From Phoebastria nigripes (taxonomy: Eukaryota > Chordata > Aves > Procellariiformes > Diomedeidae): DNA of 64,000 nucleotides. Shown piece after piece: positions 1 through 13,170 of this stretch. How positions within the stretch are numbered: the first letter of the stretch is position 1; every line of letters begins with the position of its first letter. The position numbers were made by a program, and so were the translations under genes. The stretch is taken from the NCBI GenBank assembly GCA_035582835.1, contig JAYKAV010003098.1:62001-126000 (forward strand). Direction: 5' to 3'. Below the pieces are notes generated by a model. That model was not told where the DNA came from. It saw only the letters and a list, made by a program, of their open reading frames with translations, and made no database searches.

Positions 1-201
1 TTTTACGCTGAGGGTGGTGAAACACTGGCACAGGTTGCCCAGAGAGGTGGTAGATGCCCCATCCCTGGAAACATTCAAGGTCAGGTTGGACGGGGCTCTG
101 AGCAACCTGATCTAGTTGCAGATGTCCCTGCCCATGGCAGGGGGTTGGACTAGATGACCTTTAAAGGTCCCTTCCAACCCAAAGTATTCTATGATTCTAT
201 G
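1..201 (+). mobile_element. CR1 LINE, 3' end (5' part lies outside the window)
   Basis: This is the 3' terminal part of a chicken-repeat-1 non-LTR retrotransposon, reading left to right and entering from outside the window. It shows the typical CR1 tail: the 'gggttggactagatgacctt' motif at about 140-160, then 'tcccttccaaccc', then the terminal direct repeats ATTCTATG ATTCTATG ending at 201. CR1 elements end in such short repeats instead of a poly(A) tail. Only untranslated 3' sequence is present, so nothing here is coding. A degenerate further repeat, TTCCTATG, follows at 202-209. Small open frames in the element are not genes. Confidence 0.95.
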
Positions 202-3200
202 TTCCTATGTGCTGGGGCGTGCTGGGGCTGTGCTCTGCACAGCTCTCTCTGCTGGGGCTGTACTGGGGCTGCCGCACTCTGCTGGGCACACCCTGAGGCC
301 AGGTTTGATGACGATGATGCAGATATTGCTGGGGGAGTGAAGCTCTCAGCAGAGAGTCCTGAGGGAAGCCTTTGTGAAACTGAAGTTGCGTGCTTTGCCT
401 GTGATACACTTGAACACAGCATCTCATCTTTTAAATGCAGGTCCCTGCAAAGGCAAAACTTGTCACTCTCCCACAGCTACATGTGTAACAATCCTATTTG
501 ACAGGCCAGTCTATTCTGTGCCTGATCTGCCATGCTCTTAGGAGCAGGCTCTCTGCTGAAGATGGGATTTTGAAAAGCACCCGAGCTGCATCACAGCCAG
601 CTTTTGGTCCAGGATCCTTGGTGACGAAACCAGAGGTTTTTACTGGAAAGCTTCTCCAGCTGCGATCTTTGGCAGCTGGCCAGTTTGTTATTTTTACTTA
701 TGGTAAGTATCTTCACTCCCCACAAGACACGAAATGTATCTTCAAATAAGCAAGGCCCTGCTGGGTGGGATGAACACTGAAGTCTGTGCTGGCACTGTAG
801 GCAAAAGCAAATTCTGGCCTGAAAGCTGCTCTTTGCAGGGACAACAAAACCATCACAGTCCCACGTGTCTGCATGGTCCCAGTGTACTCACCAGCATTTA
901 TCGTCACCTTTATTTCCATCCAGATTTATTACAAATAGGGGTGCTGCTTTCCTAGCGTATTTTGTACTACTCCTTGTCTCTGCTTCAAAGGCATTTTGAG
1001 TAAACAACCTTATTTTAACACAGCAGATGGAAACCTTTTTATAGCTGTCAAGGCACTGGCAGTATGTACACCCCTCAGCTAGCTCTGTTCTGCAGTACTG
1101 CTCTCTGCTGTACTAAGGAAATGTCCAAAGTCACGAAAGTGTTGGATATAACCCATCCCACTTCAGAAAAGGTGGATTATCAAGGTCATAATATTGCTGA
1201 ATTAGTTTTACAGCTACTCCAGAGGTACCATTGAGCAACTTGTATTATTTCTCCTGCTTCTTGTTAGGAGCTGTTATCTAGAAGCTGAAAGTAAAGCAAA
1301 GCCATCAGACTTCCTCGAGAAAGGCACTGGAAAACACCAGTGCTCAGGAATCATGTATGTGCCCACTTCGTGTCGGTGCTTCTGTGCTGGCCTGGCCATT
1401 GCATCTTCCCATCCGTGGGACAATGCTCACCTTGTGCTGGAGCCTCAGCAGCGGCACTTGGACAGTTGCTGCTTTTGAAGAAGTGTCCTCTTGCAGTGCA
1501 GGACGTTCAGCACCAGTGCCACAGGAGGTCACAGTGTCCCTTTTTTGCCACTTCCTCCATCCCCATGGGCAGCTGCAGGTTTCTGACCTTCTCCTCCATT
1601 CCTGCAGAACTGTATCCTGGCCTCCAACAAAAGGAGACTCTTGCTGGGTAGATGCATTATTAAACATGTCTGGGTGGGTTATTTTAGTTAATCTCTGTGT
1701 CATTGCACAGGTCCTTCCTAGGCAGAGATTTCTAGCAAAAAAGACCCAGAAAAGAATACTCCTCATTCCTCTATATTAAGTCAAACATTTGTTTATGCAG
1801 CAGATGTGTTGATGAGAGGCTGGCTTCAGAGCTGCAGTGTGGCCTGGGCTTTCAGAGGGACACTCAGCTTCAGCTTGGCTGGGTAAGTGCTGCCCTGGAT
1901 GCCTGCAGACACACCAGGAGAAGATTCAGCTTTGTGCAGCGTCTGCATAGGTTTGGAGCCCCCACTGCGTAAGTGGGAGCAGCACCAGCTCGCTCACCTT
2001 GTGCAAACATTGTGTGTGCTTCAAAGGCTACACCAGCCTCGTGAGCCTGGATCTGAGCTGATCCTGCGGTTGGTACCTCCCGGGGGCTCAGTGGTTTTCT
2101 CTTGAGGCTGCATCCAGCATGTGCAGCCCCCTGTTTCCTCAGTGCTGACAACTGCTTTGGTGGCAGAAGGCTCCTCTGGTTGCACTGAGATGCAATCAAG
2201 TGTGCTACTTAACTGCGAGCATCCTCCCTGCCAGGGCTTCGGCCCATCTCAGCTAGTGCCTAGTTTAGGGGGTGACATGGTCACGGGGTGATCCCCAGAG
2301 CCCTGTGCACGTGGGCAGTCAGCCCAGTTCCTGGGATTCGTCCTCTTGGCCAGCCTGGAGTCCCTTTGGCGCATCCTGGGAAATGCTCCGGTGCCATTCT
2401 GAAGTCTAGAGAAGGGTTTGTAGCATTGCCCTTAGACGTCAGCACCTACTTAGCAGCTGTTTTGCAAGGTAATTTGAAAAACGAGGTAGTCGTCCTCTGT
2501 ACTCATTCCACGGGCAGTACAGAAAGGAAGGGTTGGGTTGAGAGCTAGGCACAACCATTATGGGGGTTTGACAGTGCTGCTCTGGCCATGCTTGCTTCCT
2601 CCAGAGCATATTAAATAGATGGAATGTCATTGTGTGGTGTCCAATCACCCTTCTCTTATCAAATTCCATTTATAGGAGATACAACTGACATTTAGGTTCC
2701 CTCTCATCAAGTTCCTTCAGCGATTTTGCTACTTCAAACCCTACAAAAGCACCGATGTGCATCCCTGAGATCTCTAAGTGCTGGGCTGAGTTGGAGGGAA
2801 GGACCTTCTGTTTCTGGGGCCAGGCTTTCGAGTGCAAGTTAATCACCCGGCCTGCACTTGTTTGAAGAGAAAAGACAAAGGGGAGGATGAATAAAACATT
2901 GTTATTTTGTCATGTGAAGTGGCTTGAGGAAATTTTAATGTTTGGTTACTTGCCCATCACAGAAGCATTCATGAATTTCCAGCTTTGTCAGGAAAATATT
3001 ACTTTTTTCACTGCTGATTACCCTCCTGGTGTGAACTGCATAATTTCTTACTCAGAAGAAGATTATTGTAGCCATTTATTTTCTGGCTAAACTGGTGTAA
3101 ATAAAACAATTACACTGAAATGATTGAATTTGCTCTTTAACACATGAAGCACAGAATACACAGTTCATTAAAAAAAATGTTCCTACTCCCAATCAAATTT

Positions 3201-3400
3201 ATACTAGAAAANTATAAACAAAAATATATTTTTTTTGCTATCTGTTTGGGGAGAAAAACATAACAAGGCCCTATGCTGTATATGCGTCCACATTTTATGG
3301 GGAATTCATGCAAGCTAATGAGCTTCTGTTCTGTGCTAGGAGACATGGGATTGTCCCTTTATTCCCACCGAGGGGCTTTCAGTGTTCAAGATAATTATTC
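202..3400. other. Single-copy DNA, no gene seen
   Basis: Nothing coding is recognised. At 211-270 the motif GCTGGGGC recurs four times in slightly altered form, a small GC-rich imperfect repeat just after the CR1 tail. At 1801-1882 an open segment lies between a TATGCAG acceptor and a GGGTAAGT donor, but its pyrimidine tract is weak. AT-rich sequence with A and T runs occupies about 3165-3240. Open frames of up to 140 codons on both strands around 1340-1780 overlap one another and match no family I know. Confidence 0.6.
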
Positions 3401-6400
3401 CCACTGATAAGGAACCACGAGGAAGGTGAGTGGCAAATGACAGTGCAGATGCCACAAGGGTTGTATTGCTTCTTTTTTTTGGGAAATATGGAAATGAGAA
3501 GGGGTCTAGGTAGGAAACCCCCCTGTGCTGGCCACTTCTGGGCTGGGCACATGACGGGAGAGNGCCCGATCCAGCCACTGTAGGGTTGCAGTGAGCGAGC
3601 AGAAACCTAACTCATTTTGAGCACACAATTACACGTCTGCTTTACTCCTTTGATGAAGGCTTAAACGGCTCGACTTTGCTTCTTTTGATGTTAATTTAAT
3701 TCTCATGGGACTTTTATTGTAGCTCAGGGCAACAGACATCAGTTCCTTGCAGGATGATAACTAGCAAGCAGCCACTCTCACTGCTGTGCAAAACCTAGAT
3801 TCCCTTTGCAGTTGTGGCTACGCTAAAGATGCCATCCTCTGATTTCTTATGGGACAGTTTTCCTGCAGTGGGCAGAAATACGGAATACCTNAATACATTT
3901 TGGACCCCTCTTCAGTAAATCAAGACATGAAACTGACTGTTCGTGACAAGTTTCTGGGTAGGTGAGAAGCTGGTGACATTTTCTCTGCCTGTTAGTTAGT
4001 GAAATGTCGTCTTCTCTTAAATTTTGCCAAAGTGTTTATTGGTCTCTGGGGACTGCAGCTTGAGGTGAGCTTTCCAGCGAGCAGCGCCAATGCTTCCCTA
4101 CTGTTGAAGGGTCATAAATGATCAATTCGCTCATGAAATATCCTCACTGTCGGTCATCTGGGGCTGATTATTGTGAAATAATTTAAGTTACAAAGTAGAG
4201 ACACACCACATCTCTTGCTTTTCTATTTCAATGGCAGGATATTTTGGGTCTTCCACCTGCTCAGTGGATGACGTGGAAACAAAAGGCCATTTACCCTCCT
4301 TCTTGCTATAAGCATTCTCTCTCTCCCTGCTCTCCAGCAATAATGTCATTTATTTCTTGCTTTGAGAACTAGAAAAGCCATTTCTAAGCGAAGGGAAAAT
4401 GTTCAAACGTGTTTTTGCCATTATTAGGTGTATCATTATTGTGTATTTTTCTAACAGCTGTAACCAGCTCTCATATTGCTCAAGAAGTTGTGGACAAAAT
4501 ATGTGAGATAATATGTGATGTATTTAAGTACTGTCTTGTGTCAGGGCCTACCGACCTGCCTGTGGCCTCAGAGGCCGGTGTTAGAAGAAAGGGTTAGACT
4601 AAGGAGCTTTCAATTATTTTTGCTCATATAATTTTTCAGCCCCTTTCTCTACCTGTATCAGAAAAGGTAAACCTGGAATTTCAAACCAGACCTTTACAGG
4701 GAGGTATTTCATTACTTTCAGATACCGTATTAAACGGAATGATTTTCATCAAATCTCGTTAATGCCGATACATTTCAATGTGCAAATAGGCAAAACTCAG
4801 GAAAGGAGCCGGTGGCCATCAGGGGACACGTGGCCCCCTGCAGGTTGTGGGCTCTTCCAGCTGCAAGGCAAGACCACCCCTTCCTTCCTTCACTTTTATA
4901 ACTGCCTGATTCTGGGGTTGGTTGCAAGCGTCTTGCTTCAGTTACAGCAGCAGCAAAAGCCTTTCCCTAGGGCTGCGGGGGAAGGTTGTGCAGATGCATT
5001 ACGAGAAGAATAACTTATTCTTTGCTTTGGCCAGTGAAGTTAGCTGTTATTTGGGCTCTGCTCTGTCAGGCAATTAAAATGATGGATTTAAGCATTTGAT
5101 GTAAACTCTCTTACTTACAAAGAATGTACGCATGGGCTGTTTTTTTCCAAATGAAGTAGGAATAGAAGCTGAAACAGAGGTCGGTTTTATTGCTCCTGCT
5201 CCCAGGCCCTACTCCTGCCCCAGACAGCTCTTCAGCCCAAAAGATTCTTTACTTTGTTTTCTCTCTGAGGTATGTTCCCAAGTCTTCTCCTTTGTCTGCC
5301 TGACCTCCTGATACCNCGCTCTGACTGCAGAAATCCTCCCTTTACCTAAGGCATTTCTCGCCTGCCTGTGTGTGACCTGTGTTTTCATGGGGGTTCCTTG
5401 GTTTGGTTATTGGACCCCACAAGATGATTTTGGCTACATCTCACATTCAGCTGGGATGAAGGCTTGCTCTCACGCAACAAAGTCTCAGCTATAACAGGCC
5501 TGCAAGCACAGGTCTCATTTAGAGTCACATTTACCCAAAAGCAGCAGGGATTGCTCATTTGCGTAGGAGGTGAACTTGAGCTACCCACCTGCCTACACTG
5601 GCAAAAATACAGGTTTTCAGGCATATTGTCCTTTTGTTTCTTATTCCCTCCTCTCCCCCATGCACTTAACACATTTCCATCCTTTCTCCAAAGACAGCCT
5701 GTCGCTGCACACCCGCTCCTCGTAAGCAATCAGGGGCTCTCGAAGCACTGGCCCAGCTCGCCCACCTTCCTCTTGGCCACCCACTCTCAAACGGCCCTCC
5801 CCACCCACTGCCCATCGCCCCACTCCTCCCACCCTTCACACCTTCACCTGCACCCACCTCTGCCGGGCAGTTTACTTACTCTTCTGCTGTTCAGTAATTA
5901 CTCGCTTTTGTTTTAACCCCTCTGTAAACAGACTTTCCCGTGGCGGGGTGCAGAGGCAGAGCATGGCAGGCTGAATACATTTTCACCTCCCCTGAAACCA
6001 TACTGAAAGCTCTACCCCTTTTCTCTCCAAATCAGTCACCACCAAGTCCCAGCTATATATCCTCCACAAACATACCACCAGCACTCCTCCTCCGCCCCGG
6101 GGAGGCAGGCTGCCTAAACCAGGAATAATAATGCAAGAAATGTAGGTCATCTGCTGTCTGAGAACATGAAATACAAAATTCAGCCACCAAGTGCTGGATG
6201 AGCACAAATAAGAAAGTTAAATCAACTATCAAATCAAACTGATACAGAGCAGAAGTTTCCCTGAATTTTCTCTTCACTTATCTCGCAGCGCTGCTGCAAA
6301 CGCTGGCAGGCCTGAGCTGCCCGCGGCTCTGCCTGCTGCAGGCAGCTCCAGCGGCTTCTTCTGTAATCTGCTGACTGGACGTAGCAGTAAGGACTATATC

Positions 6401-8585
6401 ACCGATCCGGATTTGAAGGCACATAATTATACTGCATGATACCATTTTTCAGCATTGCCAAATGTTTTTTTAAAAATACCTTTTGCTGCTCTTTGCCTCT
6501 TAATTTTGCTGGGAAGCATTCTGTAGTATAACTTATTTTAAATGTGGCCAGAAGCCACTGGATTTTCCTATGCAGAAACAGGGACAGGAAAGGGGAGGGA
6601 ATATGCCATACACACAAATTGCAGTCCTTCTATTCTGGCACCATCTCTCCTGGGTTGATACGCCTCTGAGAAATGGAGAAAAAACATGAAATAGTCAGAA
6701 ATGGAATAATCTGTTCACCAAGAATGAGTCTTTCTAGCTGCCATTAGTTGGTGGGGACTTATGCCCTAAAGCTTGAAGCTTTATTGAGGTGCATGTGCAA
6801 AGAGCTGGAGAAAATTGTGCTGCCTTTGACAGAGCTTCAGTTTTACAACCAGGCAGAGCAAGCACAATCTCATCGTGTCTGGCCAAAGAGTCCCAATAAT
6901 ATTGAAAGACGTTATTATTAGTGAATCAGTGAGCACTTCTCCGCTGTTAGCCTGCCGCGAAGCTTCTGAAAAGCATTTAATGGACTTTGGAGATAGATTT
7001 CCACTGCTGTGTGATGGTGTCTGCCTTTCCCAGTGTGTTGCGCTCTGCCTGCTCTCCTTTCTGCTTGCTGCCTTTCTCTAGGCAGAGCAGGCGCATTTCT
7101 CCACACCTCATCTTTCTGCCTCATTCACGCTCTGCCACCTTTGTTCTTTACAATGTCCTCTATGTTTTTTCTAGTTTATACCAGACCCATCTCCTTTTTG
7201 AAATGCCCACTTTCTCCCTTTCATTGAGCTAAATCCTGAGTTAAAAAGGGACATCTGATGTGATGGTTCAGTGTTGTAACAGCTGAGGAGACGTGAACAG
7301 TGTAAATGATCAAAGATGAAAGGGGAAGAGAAGCAGTTGACCTTATTTTCATGCTTTCATCAAGAACGTATATAGCATCTNTGACTTTGTATTTTCCTTG
7401 GGAATTGTGTAGAGAAATGTTGATGGTGAAGTTACAGTTCTTCTGTGCAAAGCAGGAGCTACAGGAGATAAAATTAATGCTTCCTGCATCAAACATGTGG
7501 CTGGAAGGTTGGTGATTCACAATTGTTAAGTTTTTTTTTAACCCTAAAGAAATGTAAGCACAAGGCATGCTCTAAGTAGAAACCATCGTAATGCAAGAAT
7601 AATGCAATTCCCTCTGTCTTCAGAGATGGTCAATATGCTGTTCATTGCAGGTTGCCATAGAGATGCAATATTATTTTCTTAGCTCAGTGATGTGCACTGA
7701 ATTCTAATACTTTTATAGGAGTGGCATAAGTTAATAAAAGTCTTTACAGTTCCAAAAAAGCTTTTCTTGCTCATCCTTCAAATAACATTTGAAATCAAGG
7801 GTTTGTCTAACACACAGATACCTCCAGTTAGACTAAAGTGTGGTGACAGAATAACATTATTAAATCTATGAAACTGTGTTTAAATGCTCTGACACACATT
7901 TTGACTTTGCTTATGAACGATGCTGTTGCACAAAGGTGCACTGGCTTCACTAAAATGGGGAGCGAGGGGAAGGGAGGAACGAGAACGATGGAGAAAACAA
8001 ACATATAGCTTCCCAGACCAAAAGTGTTTGCAGTTCCTTCCACGTGGCCTGAGACTACATATGGCCAACTGCTTTCCAAAAGCCCACGAGCAGTATTAAT
8101 CAATCAATATAGGAGTCTCAGCACCCCTCACTGGGTGTCTTGGGTGTCAGCTTTGAANCTGCTCCCCGAAATTATGAGTTAGTGGAAATAAAACCCGCTG
8201 CTGCTGGANTAGAGGGTCCAGGAGCAGGCGCAGTGCTCTGGCCAGGGCCCTGCAGTGGCACGTATGGTGTGGCAGTCAATGGGGATGAGGCCAAGATGTA
8301 AAACTCCAGCGTGGCTGCAGCTGTCAAGCCCCCTACCCTCACCTCAATAAATAAGGAAGGAAGGAAATGTTTGTGGCTTGTCGGAGCCAGAGCTGTGGTC
8401 TGGATGTATTTCTGGTGACGAATCCAAGCAAGAGGAATGTGCAGAAAGCTCAGGCCGCTGAAGGAGCATCTCTGCGGTCTGGTTTTGTTTGTTTGCTGGG
8501 GAAGATATGATTTGTTTACTGAAGTAAAGCACACTGGCCAAACATTAAGAGGCTATAGATATCTGTTGCTGAAACTATGACTTAC
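3401..8585. other. Single-copy DNA, no gene seen
   Basis: No recognisable gene. A 62-codon frame at 4409-4597 begins with a hydrophobic, signal-peptide-like stretch, but no supporting context is visible. A C- and CT-rich tract at about 5640-5870 produces a 150-codon Pro/His/Ser-rich frame (5464-5916) that is explained by composition alone. Single unresolved bases are scattered through the stretch. Confidence 0.6.
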
Positions 8586-8698
8586 CCATCTGCTTGTCCC
8601 TCATGGAAATGTTCCTCACAGAAGTTCTCCAGACTCTTTTGCACCACAGCCACGATGGTTACCTGCGCCTGCAGCTGCCCAGGGTAGGAGACCTTGAG
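8586..8698 (-). other. Candidate coding exon (hypothesis)
   Basis: On the minus strand a segment of about 37 codons lies between a possible acceptor (TACTGCTTAG, + strand 8699-8700) and a very good donor, GG|GTAAGT (GT at + 8584-8585). The translation is well mixed and protein-like, for example VTIVAVVQKSLENFCEEH, and it is not low-complexity. The frame meets a stop in the acceptor (TAG) and another in the donor (TAA), as expected if only the exon is coding. A shorter form could use the CTGGGCAG acceptor, starting at + 8674. I do not recognise the family. The pyrimidine tract is mediocre and no partner exon was found, so chance remains likely. Confidence 0.2.
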
Positions 8699-11600
8699 CT
8701 AAGCAGTACTAAATACGGATATTTAATTTGTGAAGAGTGATTAGAAGCGGTACGAAATGAAATTTTATATAACATTGAAGTCACTGCCAGAGCCTGAAAT
8801 GCTGAAACATTTCTTGGCAAGAAAAATCTGTACATCCCTGAGCAACTCTTTGCCCAGAAAGCCATCAGTTTGAGGTTGTTGGCTCGTTTCCTATGTTCTC
8901 CAGGGATGGAGGATGCTGCAGGGAAGGGGGTGCTGGGCCTTCCCGCTGGGTGAATGGCTGGTGGGACCCGCCTCCTGTCAGCCTGCCATGTTGGAGCTTG
9001 AGCACCCGCGCATCTGTCCAGAGGCCAACTTGCTGTGCGGAGGCTGTGCCCGCTGCCCGGGCAGTGCTACGCTGCAGCGCTGGGGCTGCCGCGGGGTGGG
9101 GAGCCCTGATGCCCGTGCACCCTGCCAGCGTGCTTGCTCCCTCCTGCATGCCCTGAGGACGAGGGGGACAGCTGAGTGCGGCGAGGAGCCCGAGCCCACC
9201 TGCCCTGTGCAGCTCACAGCCACAGCCACGAGCAAAACCTTCTGCTCCTGCCCCTTGCCAAGGGGCAGCCCTGTCTGCCGGGGCCAGGGCATCACCTCTG
9301 GGAGGAACGACATGCTGCTGGCCAGGGAGGTGGTTTCCAGAGTGGGATGTGCCAGCACAGTAGTAAGCCGAATTCTCCCTCTGGAGCCTGTGAAGCTGGC
9401 GGCTGCTGGCATCTCCAGATGACTAATGTGCCAGGGGAAGGCTGGTGCGTGCTGATGTTTATAAGGCAACTGAACGGCTCCGTCTGAGCCTTCCTTGAAA
9501 ACCTGCCATGGCTGACCTCCTCACTTAAGGGCAATGTTAAGGAGTGAGTTTGCAGAGGGAGATGCTTTGGTGAACTCCAGATTTATCATTTTAAAATAGC
9601 ATGCCTTGGCTAAGCACTATCCACCCTCTAAAATCCAACTGTCAGACTTTCCAGAAGGTGTTCCCCCAGGCAATGTTTTTATGTTTGGCAAGGCCAGCCT
9701 GTAGCTGTTCCCTCCAGTTGCCACATTTCCTTGAGAAAGACCTGCTTCTGGCTGCTGCCAGGTGTCAGGGGAGCNGCCTGCCCTCGCTGCCGGCTCTGCG
9801 TACCCTGCCGCTCTGAGCCAGCTCAGGAACCTCTTGTTCTTGATCCAGGGTAGGTGGCTCAAAGGATGTGACATCTCCCATCGCCCCCTCCTCTGGGACT
9901 TGCACAAGCTGCCCCTGAGATTCCCCTGGGGACCCCACGTGGGTGCCCTCACCCCCTGCCTGGTGCCCAGCTCAGCAGCTCTTGCCCCATGGTCTTCCAC
10001 TGGCTCTGNGCTGCTGGTGACGGGGGATGCTGCAGCGGGAAGGGCAGTGGTGCTGTGCGGTGCTGCGCAAGGGACCCTGCACCCAGCAGTGTCCATGTGG
10101 CAGGAGCAACCCCTGGGCACTCCTGGGAGTCCCAGAGCCCCTTACCATCAGTGTTCTGGTGTTTTGGGGAATGCTGCTCTGTGATCCTGTTCACGTGAGT
10201 GTTCGACGTACCATACCAGCGTGCCTGACCTTCTTTTCCCTTTCATGTGGCCTGGCCGATGGTGCCCTGAGCTCTGGGCTCTGGGGCTAGTTGGGAGAAC
10301 TATGGAAGGTGCAGCTGGGGACTGCATTTTGGATGGAGGGTCTGCATTGCAGATACAGATTTACCCCAAGTTAGGAAAGCATATGCTCCTCTTCTGACCA
10401 TTTTCAGAGCAGTTCACAGACAGAGATTGCTTTGGCAGAGTGCTGCCTCTTTCATTAGCAGCAGTTGTATTAGGACCCTTGAGATGTGAGAGCCAAACAC
10501 AGCCAGAATATGAAGGTGAAGCACTCTGCCAATGGGGATGCTGCAATATCGCACGATGGTGAGGGGGCTGAGGTGCGTACTGCCCCAAGCTGAGCTAGCA
10601 AAAAGCCTGCAGCCCTTTCAGCCCTGCAATAAAGCGGCACCTCAACGTGCCAGTAACATCTGGGCAGGTGTCACACCTGGAGTTCAGGGTCCCTCCTTTG
10701 AATGCTTTCTTAAACTCATGCTCTATGCAGTTTTTATTGTGTGTAATTAGAGAAAGATAGAAAAGTTAGATACAAGCCAGTGCAGCAGATTTGGGATTTC
10801 CTATACGTGGCTAATTAATGCCTCTGCCATGGAACTCGGTGATCTGCATGATTTGTGGAGTCTGGGAGTGTCCCACGTCACACTGTGCCACAACCAGCAA
10901 TAGGCTGCAGCCTGGCTGTGGGCTTTAAGCACTTTGCCTTGCTCTTACATATCTCTGCAAAGTCACCTATGCCATGTGTGCCGGATGGCAAGCGAAGGTG
11001 ACAATCACAGTGTTTGGCAGCATTTGTGTGAGACAGGACGTTATCATGAGAGGGTTTCCTCCTTCCAGGGTGCGGCAGTGCAGGGTGCTAAGCTCTCACT
11101 TCCTCTGAAATTGAGCTTAAGATGCTCGGAACATTGCAGGATAGTTTTTTGATCTGAATAATTGATTTAATAATTATTTGATAACTATTTGATTAAATAC
11201 TGAATGACTGATCACATCAGAACTGGACCATGCCGGCTGCTGTACAACTGCCCTGGTAAGAGCCAGGCCATTCCCTGCAGGCTAAAGTCAGCCTGGCCAA
11301 AGAGAGGAGAAATTAACTGTATTTTATTCAAGGTCACACAAATGTTTTGGGAGTTATATNTCCCTCTCCTGTGTCCCAACCTAGTACTCTCTTCCCTGAG
11401 TAAAACTTACTTTCTAACAGTTGAGCAGACACAGTCCATGCCCTTACCTGAGGTCCAGAATATGCGTGTGATGTAAAGAAAATCTCTAGCCCCGTCTGCA
11501 ATGAAAAGTCAGTGGAGAAGTTGGGGTTTTTTTTTAATATCTGGGTGTTCTTGGTCATGAGAGCATGATTTCACTCTATTAGAACTGCTGTCATTTAAGT

Positions 11601-13100
11601 GTTTATATACCAACTTATAATTCTCCCGGTATTTATTGCCAGGATCCTAAATGGTTAAAAGATCGGGCTTAGTCTAGACTGTAAGTGCAGATATGATGGT
11701 AGGCTTCCTGTTTCTTTAAAAAGCCTTAATTTGTATCAGCTCATTTGACTTCCTTTGCAGATAATACCAGCCCACTACTTTTTACATAGGGAGTGAAATA
11801 TTGGCAGTGCCTGGACACTAGTATTACTTCATATTGGATTGCAGAATTTGTTTACATTTTCTCTTGTGAAACCATCTGCTAAGAGGATTCGTGACCTTTT
11901 TTTGATAGTAATCTAATTTAAAAGGATGGGGCTTAACAAATTTGAAACCCCAGGGTGATAGTTGGCATATCTTTGCTACAGGGGGTTAAATTCAATTGTA
12001 CTCCAAAGGGTTATTATAACTGAAGTATTTCAGGAATGCAAACTCAGGCTTACAAGCCCCACGTGATCTAGCAATGTATTTTTCTTCTTTGCAATGCACA
12101 TTTGCAGAAGCCAGAGCTGTACTTTCCCCCCCTGGAGCCTGTGAGCAGCACGTGAGCGAGCACAAGGCGCGCTGTTTCTGAGAGTTTTACTGTGGAAAGA
12201 GGTGCCTAATGAAGGACACTCCATGGGTAGGAGCACTCATTCTCGGGTGCATCATCCCCACTGACCAATTTGATTTTTTTTTTTCAAATGAGCCCTGCTT
12301 CGGGACTCTTCTTTCACCCTACTGAGTGCCCTCCCTTCTCACTGTCTCTGTGGGCTTGGGGATGAGCTCAGTGCCCCGCAGTGGGCTCTGAAAGCCCAGA
12401 GCAGGTTTCTTCACTGGACTGTTTCATGGTGGATGGGTGTTGTAAAGTGCATGCTAAAACCTGGAGTCTGTGCAAGGTGTTGGGGGCTGCGGCTTGCCAC
12501 TGCCTGCTGTGCAATGGGGCTGCTGGAGCCCAGCAAGGTCTGTGCTGCTGGGAACTTGCTGCAGGCTGCGGGGATGACTGACAGAAGCTTAGGTCTGATT
12601 TTTTAAGCTGACTTAGCAGAATTCGCTTCAGTCTACAGTGCGTGTCAATAAAATCANTCAGGCCTTATATCTGATCTAAATCTGTGTGACTGCTGCAGAG
12701 CTGGTACCCGCTTGCATCAAAGGAGGGCTTGCACTGCTGCATCCACCAAAAAGGTCCCAGCTCAGCTGAGAAGCCCAAGCACGTGGNGCTTTAGATGCTT
12801 GTGGATAGGATCCAGACGGCTTAAATCCTGGTGTGCCTGAGACTTGGCAGCTTGGCTGCAGAGAGTGACCTGACCTCCCCTTCTCCCAGTCTGCGTCCCT
12901 CTGCAAACCCTTCCCGGTGGCACCCTTGGGTCCTAGGGGTGCGCACCTGAAGATGTCCATGCTGACCCAGGAGTGCCCATGCTGGGGAGATGGGCACCTT
13001 TCCCATCTGAGGTTTTGTTGCTGTTCTTTGGGTAGGCGGCAGCTGAGCTCTGGTTAAGCCTGCTGGGAAAAAACAGATGAAGTTAAACATACCTGTCTTT
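8699..13100. other. GC-rich patches in single-copy DNA, no gene seen
   Basis: Two GC-rich patches (about 8890-9330 and 9760-10140) carry overlapping open frames of 140-169 codons on both strands. These include a Cys-rich plus-strand frame at 8913-9422 and a minus-strand frame at 8978-9469. Frames open in several registers at once are what GC-rich DNA gives by chance, and none shows a known domain. The stretch from 10.3 to 13.1 kb is ordinary mixed sequence, with a short AT-rich part near 11150-11200. Confidence 0.55.
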
Positions 13101-13170
13101 TACCAATGGGTTCAATGGGTAGAGCAATGACCCAGGGAACAGAAAGCCTGGGTTTTACATTCACAAGTCT
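13101..13170 (+). repeat. Possible tRNA-derived (MIR/CORE-SINE-like) SINE head
   Basis: The sequence 'gggtagagcaatgacccagg' followed by 'agaaagcctgggtttta' resembles the tRNA-like head of ancient MIR/CORE-SINEs. The first part corresponds to an A-box region and 'gggtttta...ttc' to a decayed B-box about 35 bases later. The central SINE core that should follow is not clear, so the copy would be truncated or too diverged to recognise by eye. Birds keep few and very old copies of such SINEs. This is inference from remembered consensus patterns, not an alignment. Confidence 0.3.

Noticed and set aside
1801..1882. Segment between TATGCAG and GGGTAAGT.
   Set aside because: Weak pyrimidine tract and an uninformative translation.
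3383..3425. 43-base segment between a CTTTCAG acceptor and a GAAG|GTGAGTGG donor, reading FKIIIPTDKEPRG.
   Set aside because: Too short to separate from chance, and no partner exon.
8913..9422. Cys-rich plus-strand frame of 169 codons.
   Set aside because: GC-rich DNA is open in several frames here. The cysteine spacing fits no known motif.
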